Below, piece by piece: positions 1 to 5,577 of a stretch of 6,720 bases of DNA (the stretch's first letter is position 1; every line of letters begins with the position of its first letter). The position numbers were made by a program, and so were the translations under genes. The notes beneath the pieces were generated by a model. That model saw only the letters and a program-made list of their open reading frames with translations. It had not been told where the DNA came from and ran no database searches. This stretch comes from Acidobacteriota bacterium (GTDB lineage: Bacteria > Acidobacteriota > UBA890 > WLXD01), in assembly GCA_022571615.1 (NCBI GenBank), contig JACZXM010000169.1:1-6720 (forward strand). Direction: 5' to 3'.

Positions 1-1
1 C

Positions 2-346
2 TCGCTCGCGGGCGCCTGTGCCAGTGGGGCCCCGCCAGTATACGCGCTGAGCGGTGCGGTTACCGTCGGCGCCTATCCGGCGGTGGGAACTGTGTGGGCG
101 ACCGTCCCATCCGGATACCGAGTCGTGACCGTCGGTCATCGGCACTACTACGCCGTGGATGGCATCTTCTACCATCGCGTCGGAGGCCGCTACGTCGTCG
201 TGGGTGCTCCGGTCGGAGCGACGGTCCGCAGGTTGCCGGCGGGCGCGAGGGTCGTCAAGGTGCGGGGCAGGCGCTACCACACCTTCCACGGTGCCTATTA
301 CCGCTACGACGCTCGGAAGCGGATCTGGCTCGTCGTAGCTCCCTAG
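2..346 (+). CDS. DUF6515-like small repeat lipoprotein, 5'-truncated by the window edge
   Basis: The frame is open from base 2 to a TAG at 344-346, giving 114 visible residues. The first visible residues, SLAGACASG, resemble the end of a lipoprotein signal peptide with its lipobox cysteine, so the true start probably lies left of the window. A GTG at 83 is an internal alternative that would drop this part. The rest is two copies of one tyrosine- and valine-rich unit: VPSGYRVVTVGHRHYYAVDG then GIFYHRVGGRYVVVGAP, followed by LPAGARVVKVRGRRYH then GAYYRYDARKRIWLVVAP. This Gly-Tyr, 'LP.GA..V', 'G.YY' pattern is typical of the DUF6515 family of small envelope proteins of unknown function. Family membership is judged by eye. 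Envelope location is inferred from the lipobox-like end. No partner gene is visible, and the next gene starts about 550 bases downstream. Confidence 0.7.
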   Translation, partial: SLAGACASGAPPVYALSGAVTVGAYPAVGTVWATVPSGYRVVTVGHRHYYAVDGIFYHRVGGRYVVVGAPVGATVRRLPAGARVVKVRGRRYHTFHGAYYRYDARKRIWLVVAP

Positions 347-354
347 AGGGGGGC

Positions 355-417
355 GCAGCAGCCTCCGATTCGTCCGAAAGTGGCCTGCTGCATTCCCTCC
401 GTTCGTCTGACTTTTTT
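355..417 (+). terminator. Possible weak terminator after the lipoprotein gene
   Basis: GCAGCAG at 355-361 pairs perfectly with CTGCTGC at 385-391, with two further G:C pairs possible across a bulge. A run of six T lies at 412-417. The T-run is 20 bases past the stem rather than directly after it, so this does not fit the standard intrinsic terminator well. The position, right after the stop codon at 346, is the main argument for it. Confidence 0.25.
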
Positions 418-770
418 GCCGTCAATAGAGCTTCGGAGGTGCAGTTGCGACCGAAACTCGCTGAAAGCTTTGCCCACTAATAGTCACTTCGGAACAAGTA
501 GAGTCCACACGAGCGCCGGCATGGTGATGCCGCTTGGCGAGACGATGGACGCCGGATCCTGCGAGAGGCGAAGCAGGCGGTGTCCGCTCCTGGCCGCGCC
601 GTGTTGACTCAGGAAACGCTAGTTTCGTCCCCACCTGGCCATGCTTGACCGTCGCTGGACTCGTTACCCGGCACACCGACGATGGATGCCGCCGCTGCCC
701 AGCTGGGGACCGGATCGGCTCCCCACGACCGCGACCGACTTTGAGCAATTCTGCGCACGAGTGACTACCT

Positions 771-818
771 TGCCAGGGCCGGCCAAACCGGGCCCGCCGA
801 GTTTGGGTCCGGGTGGCA
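771..818 (+). repeat. Extended imperfect inverted repeat upstream of the pseudopilin gene
   Basis: TGCCA at 771-775 is mirrored by TGGCA at 814-818. Inside it, CCAAAC at 783-788 is mirrored by GTTTGG at 801-806. The two arms are separated by symmetric 7-base segments that do not pair, and the inner loop contains the palindrome CGGGCCCG (789-796). It ends 75 bases before the pseudopilin start codon, so an operator or a leader RNA structure is possible. No protein-binding motif was recognised. Confidence 0.35.
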
Positions 819-831
819 GCGGGGGCTAGCC

Positions 832-892
832 TGCTCAATGAACGCTGCGGGAGAACTCCCCGGCACCGCAGCGCAACGCAGGGAGTTGAGCA
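832..892 (+). promoter_or_regulatory. Structured 5' leader around the pseudopilin ribosome binding site
   Basis: Three perfect complementary pairs are nested just upstream of the ATG at 894. TGCTCAA (832-838) pairs with TTGAGCA (886-892). CGCTGCGG (843-850) pairs with CCGCAGCG (866-873). AACTCCC (854-860) is complementary to GGGAGTT (881-887), which contains the Shine-Dalgarno GGGAG (881-885). AACTCCC could instead pair locally with GGGAG at 849-853. The outer and inner stems can coexist and place the ribosome binding site in an internal loop. The third pairing would occupy it directly. This looks like a translational control element, but function is inferred from base pairing only, and GC-rich DNA gives some hairpins by chance. 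Confidence 0.45.
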
Positions 893-893
893 C

Positions 894-1706
894 ATGGTCA
901 AGCGCAACGGCAAGGAAGCCGGATTCACACTCGTGGAGGTCAGCATCATCCTCTTCGTGCTGGTGATCCTGGCATCGATTCTGTTGGTCAATATCGGCGA
1001 CTTCAATCGCCTGGCTCGCTTCGCGCGAGTGAAGGAAGACGTTGGAGCGCTCTGTGCTGTGCTGGCGCAGTACATCACCGATACCGGTGAGACGGCCTTT
1101 TACGAGTGGGGTGGTCGCAACGGCGGCGGCTTCGATTCCGACACGCCGGCGCGCGAGACCATCGGCTTGCTGGTCGGCGATGGGGACATCCCGACGCTCG
1201 ACACCTACGCCCTCGACTCCATGGGCGACGAGTGGCAGGTGCTCACGGGCGAAAGCTTCTGGATGCCGCTCGATATCACCGGCGAGTCATTCGAGTTCAT
1301 CACCGATACCTTTGCCAATCATCTGATCCACAACACGCCGCTGGGCGATCCCGACCGCGGCTACCGCACCCCGGCCGACATGCTCTCGGGCGCCAACAGC
1401 ACCGGCATCTCGGGCGGGCTGCTGTTCGACCCCGAGGGCGGACAGGGCTTCAACAGCCTGTTCGCGTGGCGCGGCCCGTACATCAACGATCGCGTGGATC
1501 CGGATCCGTGGGGCAACCGCTACATGGCGAACGTGTTCGCCCTGTTTACGCCCCCGGGCGTCACCTCCGACGGCTACGGCAGCGCGGTCGTCTGCTATTC
1601 CGCCGGTCCGGACGAAGAGATCGACACCGCGTTCAACCAGTCCGGCGGCTGGTTCACCGGCGACGATGACATCACTGCCCTGGTGAGCGCCGGGGGAAGT
1701 AGATAG
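894..1706 (+). CDS. Large GspG-like pseudopilin (type II secretion / type IV pilin-like protein)
   Basis: The protein has 270 residues. ATG 894 is chosen because GGGAG sits 8 bases upstream and because it gives a normal prepilin leader; an upstream in-frame ATG at 813 would add an arginine-rich tail before the leader. The leader MVKRNGKEAG ends at Gly10 and is followed by FTLVEV, the prepilin peptidase site, with the conserved glutamate at position 5 of the mature protein (Glu15). A hydrophobic helix runs over residues 16-34. The C-terminal part carries the GspG signature AWRGPYINDRVDPDPWGNRY (191-210) and then SAGPDEEIDT (237-246 region) and an acidic DDDI (257-260), matching the calcium-binding major pseudopilin fold. 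Typical GspG is about 140 residues; here roughly 100 extra residues lie between the N-terminal helix and the WRGPY motif. No other secretion genes are adjacent and a terminator follows directly, so it is transcribed alone. It is expected to insert in the inner membrane and pack into a pseudopilus. The exact machine is unknown. Confidence 0.85.
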   Translation: MVKRNGKEAGFTLVEVSIILFVLVILASILLVNIGDFNRLARFARVKEDVGALCAVLAQYITDTGETAFYEWGGRNGGGFDSDTPARETIGLLVGDGDIPTLDTYALDSMGDEWQVLTGESFWMPLDITGESFEFITDTFANHLIHNTPLGDPDRGYRTPADMLSGANSTGISGGLLFDPEGGQGFNSLFAWRGPYINDRVDPDPWGNRYMANVFALFTPPGVTSDGYGSAVVCYSAGPDEEIDTAFNQSGGWFTGDDDITALVSAGGSR

Positions 1707-1733
1707 ACGGGAGACCCCGATCCCTGCGTGAGG

Positions 1734-1778
1734 CGCCGTGGGTGAGCCGAATGGCTCGCCCGCGGCGTTTCCTTTTTT
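1734..1778 (+). terminator. Intrinsic (rho-independent) terminator of the pseudopilin gene
   Basis: Bases 1734-1748 pair with 1753-1767 in a 15-base-pair stem with two G-U wobbles (1743:1758 and 1739:1762) and a GAAT loop (1749-1752). The stem is followed at once by a T-rich tail (1768-1778, TTTCC then six T). It starts 28 bases after the pseudopilin stop codon and separates that gene from the convergent hydrolase gene. There is no T-run on the other side of the stem, so it should act only on plus-strand transcripts. Confidence 0.9.
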
Positions 1779-1838
1779 GCCGGCCAGACCACCCGCTGCG
1801 AACTCGGTGGCCTTTCGCGATGTTGCTGTGGACGGCAG

Positions 1839-3467
1839 TCACGTGACCTGTTGCCTGCGTCGGCGCTTGTTGAGGAGCCAGCGGATCAGCAGCACGAGCC
1901 CCAACAGCACCGCCGCCGCGGCGCCGATGAGCACGATCTCGAAGTCGCTCAGGTGGTCTCCCCACAGGTCATCGGTACCGAACGCGGAGTCCTGGCCGGC
2001 GGGCACCGCGAACAGGTCGGTGGGAGCATCGGTGCCAACACAGCGGGTATCGAGCGGTTGGTGTGGATCCTCGAGGAAGGCGCGATACAGAGACTGGGCG
2101 CAATCGCTGTCGCTGACCACCACGTGGCCGGCGTCGGGGATCAAGACAAAGACCTGATGCTTACCGGCGAAGTGCGACCGCGTCGAGGCGAGACGCTCGG
2201 GGGGAATGGTCGGGTCGAGCTCCCCGTGCAGCAGCAGCATCGGGCCGTCGTACTCGGCCGCAGTGAGAAGGCGCGCCTCGCGCGGATAACGGGGCCAGTC
2301 AGCGAAAGTGCGCGCGAACGCGGCGCTGACCTCCGTGGTCATCGGGAATCCTGGCGATGCGAGCTCCTGCGGGTCGGGTGGCGGATCGGGCCACATTTCC
2401 GACAGCGCGACATGTCGCTGTAAGACCGGGGAGTGGGACGCAGGCTCCTGCCCCGCGTCACCCTGCTCGAACAACCGCTCCACCAGCGTGCCGATCGCCA
2501 GCAGATCGCGCAGGCGGCACTGGTTCAGTCTATGCACCATCGGCGCAACGTAAGGCCAGACCTCGGGTCCTCCCATGAGCATGTTGCCGAGTATCAGGCG
2601 AACGGTACGGGAATCGATCTGCAGGTCGGAACAGTGCCCGGCGTCGAACCTGTCCGGAAGCTGACGGGTGGTTACCCACGGGTCGGGACCCAGGTGCGCG
2701 GCGCAGGCCGGATCCTCGGCGCAGCGGCTCATCAAGCGCTGGGCCAGCAGATCCAGGTCGGCGTCGAACTCGGCGAAGGTCCAATCCACAGGCACTATAC
2801 CGTCGAGGATGACCCCGTCGGGCTGGTCCGGGTACAGCTGTAGATAACGGTTTGCCCAGTACGTTCCGTACGAGGCCCCAAACACCACGACCTGGTCTTG
2901 TGGCCTGGCGAGCCGGTTCACCAGCGCGCCGAGGTCGTGGGCCGACTGCGTGGTAGTGAGGGCATCGAGGTCCTGACGGTTGGCGCGAAGCGAGGCCATG
3001 CAGGCCGGCCATTCTTGCTCCGTGATCTCCCTGCCGTCTTCGCTATCGGTGGCCTGTTGTTGGGGACAGGCAAGAAGCGCCGATCCGCCAACGCCGCGAT
3101 GGTCCAGGGTGTAGTAGTCCAACTCCGGGTCGGCAATGACCTCCCGGACTCGCTTCAGACTCGCGATGCCCGAATCGCCGGGGCCGCCATCGAGGAACCA
3201 AATCTGCCGGCGAGGTTGGGCTGGATCTCCGTTGCCTCGAATTCGCGCTACCATGATCCCGATGCGCAGATCCCCGGGCGCTTCGTGAAACCAGGGCATT
3301 TGCACGACGGCGCATTCAGCGGCTGGATCAGCAGCCTCCACCAGAGGGGCACAGGGCTGCCAGTCGATGGGTGCGGCTGATTGTGGTGCGGCGGTGGCGG
3401 AGCCGCTGAGCACGGCGAGTATGGTGCATGCTGCCGGCCCAAGGCCGCTGCGAGCTCGGATGATCAT
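1839..3467 (-). CDS. Exported S33-type alpha/beta hydrolase (tripeptidyl aminopeptidase-like) with C-terminal membrane anchor
   Basis: The protein has 542 residues from the ATG at 3467-3465. The open frame continues upstream to 3638, but that part overlaps the kynureninase gene, while the chosen start overlaps its TGA in an ATGA and is followed by a good signal peptide: a basic start MIIRAR, a hydrophobic stretch, and an ATA/TAA cleavage region near residues 24-27. The catalytic layout is clear: oxyanion-region LDGGPGDSG (92-100), nucleophile elbow GASYG with Ser199, acid Asp418 in LLLHGELDPTIPP, and His448 in PDAGHVV. This order, with the acid and His in a C-terminal TAP-like segment, is that of secreted S33 aminopeptidases and related esterases. 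A hydrophobic segment over about 511-532 followed by NKRRRRQQ would anchor the C-terminus in the inner membrane with the catalytic domain in the periplasm. Substrate is unknown. Its place in the kynurenine operon suggests a linked role, but the export signal argues against cytoplasmic N-formylkynurenine hydrolysis. Confidence 0.85.
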   Translation of the reverse strand: MIIRARSGLGPAACTILAVLSGSATAAPQSAAPIDWQPCAPLVEAADPAAECAVVQMPWFHEAPGDLRIGIMVARIRGNGDPAQPRRQIWFLDGGPGDSGIASLKRVREVIADPELDYYTLDHRGVGGSALLACPQQQATDSEDGREITEQEWPACMASLRANRQDLDALTTTQSAHDLGALVNRLARPQDQVVVFGASYGTYWANRYLQLYPDQPDGVILDGIVPVDWTFAEFDADLDLLAQRLMSRCAEDPACAAHLGPDPWVTTRQLPDRFDAGHCSDLQIDSRTVRLILGNMLMGGPEVWPYVAPMVHRLNQCRLRDLLAIGTLVERLFEQGDAGQEPASHSPVLQRHVALSEMWPDPPPDPQELASPGFPMTTEVSAAFARTFADWPRYPREARLLTAAEYDGPMLLLHGELDPTIPPERLASTRSHFAGKHQVFVLIPDAGHVVVSDSDCAQSLYRAFLEDPHQPLDTRCVGTDAPTDLFAVPAGQDSAFGTDDLWGDHLSDFEIVLIGAAAAVLLGLVLLIRWLLNKRRRRQQVT

Positions 3468-4684
3468 GAATGAAGCTCCCGCACGACCTCGCCGAGCGCC
3501 GCGATCGCGGCCCCGATCTGGTCGTCGCTGAGGTAGGGCGCCGGACCCAAGCGCAGGATGCTGTCGCGCGAGTCGGTGCTCACCCCCCGTTGCAGAAGGC
3601 CGGCGCTGATTCTCGCCGCTTGCGGTGAACGTAAGCACAAAAAGCCACCGATCTGCTCGATCGGCAGGTCGCGATCACGCCCAACCAGCTCCGGGTCGAG
3701 GTCGAGCGCATCGAAGCGATCGGCCAGCAAGCGCATCTGATGCTGGCTGACGCGGCGCAGAGTGGCGGGGTCTAGGCCGGTCCGATCGAAGAACTCGAAC
3801 ACTTCCACGGCGCGGTAGTGCGAGGTCGGATCATAGGTAGCGCCGGCGAACCGCGCCGCCCCTTCGCCGTAGACGACCTCTTCGTGCGGGTCCTTGGCCA
3901 GCGACGCAAACTCGCTGAACCACCCGGTGACGACCGGGCGCAGCCGGCACTCGGACGGAAACCGCAAGAAACAGTTCCCCTCACCCAGCTGGCAGTACTT
4001 ATAACCGCCCCCGACCACGAAGGCGCGCTCCAGGCCCAGCTCACGAACGGAGAACGGCACTACGTTGAGCGCGTGGTAAGCATCCACCAGCAGTTGCGCA
4101 CCGACCTGCTCGCAGGCCGCCGCCACGTCACCCAGCTCGGGAACGATTCGGCCGCTGCGGAACATCACCGCCGACACGGCGATCGCCGCGGTGCGGTCGT
4201 CCACACTGGCTGCAAGGCGCGCCGCAAGGTCGGTGATCGGATGCGAGGCGATCTTGCGGATTTCCAGTCCCGCTTCTCCCAGGCGGTCCAGCTGCCGGCG
4301 CAGAGTATGGAACTCGCCATCGGTGGTGACGATGACGGGGCGTCTGCGCAACGGCAACGCGGACAGGAACTGGACCACGAGCTCGTGGGTGTTGGCACCC
4401 AGGGCGACATGGCCCTCGGGATCATCCAGCAGCCGTTTCCACGCCGCGCGAACCCGGCTTGCCTTGGCGAACGCCCTCTCCCACTTGCCGTCCAAATGCT
4501 CGGCCGCGTCCTCCCAGGCGCGAACCTGGCCTCGAAAGCCGCAGTCGGGCCACGCCTGGTGGGAATGCCCCGTGAGTAAGAGCCGCTCCGCCACTCGGAA
4601 GCGCGAATAGTGAGGCGCCAGGGCGTTGGGCGAAGCGTACAGCTGTTGGGGCTCGACGCGACTGACCTGGTGCCGGGCCGTCAA
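3464..4684 (-). CDS. kynU: Divergent kynureninase / class V aminotransferase-fold PLP enzyme
   Basis: The protein has 406 residues, near the usual 410-420 of kynureninase. Kynureninase cleaves kynurenine or 3-hydroxykynurenine to anthranilate or 3-hydroxyanthranilate plus alanine in the cytoplasm. Visible landmarks are GHSHQAWPD (39-47) in place of the usual 'GNSLG' type motif, GANTHE (96-101) in the cofactor phosphate region, LLVDAYH with Asp201 (expected to contact the PLP ring nitrogen), VGGGYKY with Lys229 as the expected Schiff-base lysine, and a C-terminal STDSRDSILRLGPAPY (369-384) resembling the kynureninase 'D.R....LR.G..P.Y' ending. The start is a TTG at 4684. It is the only plausible one, because the frame is closed 9 bases upstream by the TGA of the dioxygenase gene and the next good start (GTG, Val31) would remove N-terminal fold. 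GAGG lies 7 bases before the TTG. The neighbouring dioxygenase supports a kynurenine role. The symbol is tentative because related class V enzymes of other function exist. Confidence 0.75.
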   Translation of the reverse strand: MTARHQVSRVEPQQLYASPNALAPHYSRFRVAERLLLTGHSHQAWPDCGFRGQVRAWEDAAEHLDGKWERAFAKASRVRAAWKRLLDDPEGHVALGANTHELVVQFLSALPLRRRPVIVTTDGEFHTLRRQLDRLGEAGLEIRKIASHPITDLAARLAASVDDRTAAIAVSAVMFRSGRIVPELGDVAAACEQVGAQLLVDAYHALNVVPFSVRELGLERAFVVGGGYKYCQLGEGNCFLRFPSECRLRPVVTGWFSEFASLAKDPHEEVVYGEGAARFAGATYDPTSHYRAVEVFEFFDRTGLDPATLRRVSQHQMRLLADRFDALDLDPELVGRDRDLPIEQIGGFLCLRSPQAARISAGLLQRGVSTDSRDSILRLGPAPYLSDDQIGAAIAALGEVVRELHS

Positions 4685-4691
4685 GGTACTG

Positions 4692-4696
4692 CCTCA
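4692..4696 (-). promoter_or_regulatory. Ribosome binding site for kynureninase overlapping the dioxygenase stop codon
   Basis: On the minus strand the sequence reads TGAGG, where TGA is the dioxygenase stop and GAGG is the Shine-Dalgarno, 7 bases before the TTG start at 4684. Ribosomes ending the first gene would be positioned on the start of the second, so translational coupling is likely. This site is also the main support for the TTG start. Confidence 0.6.
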
Positions 4697-5482
4697 GAGG
4701 TCGGTGCGGATGGCCCACAGATCAGGAAACAGCGGGCGGAAAAGCGTCGTCTGCAGGTACGGCGCTCCGCTCGAGCCTCCTGTGCCGCGCTTGGTTCCGA
4801 TCGTGCGTCGCACCATCTGGACGTGCCGATAGCGCCATTCCTGGACCCCTTCATCCAGATCAACAAGTCGCTCGCATACCGGCATCAAGACCGCGTCGGA
4901 GCGATAGATCTCGATCAGCAGGGCTTGAATCTCGGAGCTCTCCTCGGTGGGGAGACGGGGATCCGGTGACATCAAGCGCGCCGGGATCTCGTAGTCGCTG
5001 GCCGCCATCAGGCGCAGGAAGCATTGCCATACGCTTGGCTGTTGCAGTCGTGCCTCGAGGCGGTCACGACCGAGGCTACCGGCTGCGAACTGTTCGAGCG
5101 CACTGGGCCGCTTGGCGCCAAGGACGAACTCGAGCTCGCGAAACTGGAACGACTCGAAACCGCTGGCGGACTCGAGTCGATCGCGGAAGCTGAGAAACTC
5201 CAGCGGCGTCAAGGTCTCCAGAATGTCGATTTGCCCGACCAGTGTCTTGAGGATCTTGAGCACCCGGCCGAGCGTGTGCAGTACACGCGGGATGTCACCG
5301 TGCTCGAGCCGCGCACAGAGGAAGTCGAGCTCGTGGAGGATCTGCATGAACCACAGTTCGTAGACCTGGTGGATGACGATGAACAACATCTCGTCGTGCT
5401 CGGGGGCGTCGGATTTCGGCTGCTGCAGCTTCAGAAGCTCATCGAGCATCAGGTAATCGGAGTAGTTCTGGGCGCGGCTCAC
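4694..5482 (-). CDS. kynA: Tryptophan 2,3-dioxygenase
   Basis: The protein has 262 residues, slightly short of the 280-300 usual in bacteria. This haem enzyme opens the indole ring of L-tryptophan with O2 to give N-formylkynurenine, the first and rate-limiting step of the kynurenine pathway. The family signature HDEMLFIVIHQVYELWF (29-45) includes Phe34 and His38, matching the active-site Phe51 and His55 of the Xanthomonas enzyme. TPLEFLSFRDRL gives Phe96 and Arg100 at the positions of Tyr113 and Arg117; Phe here is as in the human enzyme, and the arginine that binds the substrate carboxylate is kept. WRYRHVQMV supplies the proximal haem ligand His220, and KRGTGGSSG (231-239) supplies the substrate loop with Thr234. 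The start is GTG at 5482, with GGAG at 5493-5490 spaced 7 bases. It is the first gene of a three-gene operon, 9 bases before the kynureninase gene. All key residues are present, so activity is expected. Confidence 0.95.
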   Translation of the reverse strand: MSRAQNYSDYLMLDELLKLQQPKSDAPEHDEMLFIVIHQVYELWFMQILHELDFLCARLEHGDIPRVLHTLGRVLKILKTLVGQIDILETLTPLEFLSFRDRLESASGFESFQFRELEFVLGAKRPSALEQFAAGSLGRDRLEARLQQPSVWQCFLRLMAASDYEIPARLMSPDPRLPTEESSEIQALLIEIYRSDAVLMPVCERLVDLDEGVQEWRYRHVQMVRRTIGTKRGTGGSSGAPYLQTTLFRPLFPDLWAIRTDL

Positions 5483-5529
5483 GTGCTTGCTCCGGCTGGT
5501 TGCTGGGGGAACTGTGCGAGCGCCGTGAG

Positions 5530-5561
5530 TGTATATCGCGGCGAGCGGCGGCCGCGCACAA
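5530..5561 (-). promoter_or_regulatory. Weak candidate promoter for the kynurenine operon
   Basis: In the 95-base gap before the dioxygenase gene, TTGTGC (5561-5556) and TATACA (5535-5530) occur on the minus strand, but with a 20-base spacer, longer than normal. The GATATACACT stretch is the only AT-rich island in this very GC-rich gap and is flanked by CGCCG and CGGCG, a short inverted repeat. It could mark a -10 region or an operator. Cotranscription from the upstream gene is equally possible. Confidence 0.2.
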
Positions 5562-5577
5562 GTCGGTCGCGGAGCGG

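Larger units (their letters stand above)
347..893. other. Gene-free intergenic stretch, mostly featureless
   Basis: I find no convincing gene here. The short frames on both strands overlap each other, have Arg/Ser/Pro-rich frame-shadow composition, and resemble no family I know. The stretch holds a weak hairpin just after the lipoprotein gene (355-391), an extended imperfect inverted repeat (771-818) and the structured leader of the pseudopilin gene (832-892), which are listed separately. I could not identify a confident sigma-70 or sigma-54 promoter for the pseudopilin gene. TTGAGC at 741-746 lacks a -10 partner at a normal distance. Confidence 0.6.

Noticed and set aside
83..346. GTG at 83 as the true start of the first gene
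   Set aside because: The frame is open upstream to base 2 and begins with a lipobox-like SLAGAC, so the gene most likely starts outside the window.
813..893. Upstream ATG extension of the pseudopilin
   Set aside because: It would place 27 residues before a standard 10-residue prepilin leader, and the ATG at 894 has a well-spaced GGGAG. The extension region is better explained as a structured leader.
422..1078. Minus-strand open frame of 218 codons across the intergenic region and the pseudopilin 5' end
   Set aside because: It is arginine- and serine-rich with no recognisable domain, is antisense to the strongly supported prepilin signal sequence, and fits a chance frame in GC-rich DNA.
3468..3638. 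Upstream extension of the hydrolase to 3638
   Set aside because: It lies inside the kynureninase gene and its residues are arginine-rich shadow sequence. The ATG at 3467 gives a signal peptide and an ATGA overlap.
3818..4579. Plus-strand open frame of 253 codons opposite kynureninase
   Set aside because: It is antisense to a gene with clear PLP-enzyme motifs, and its own translation shows no family features.
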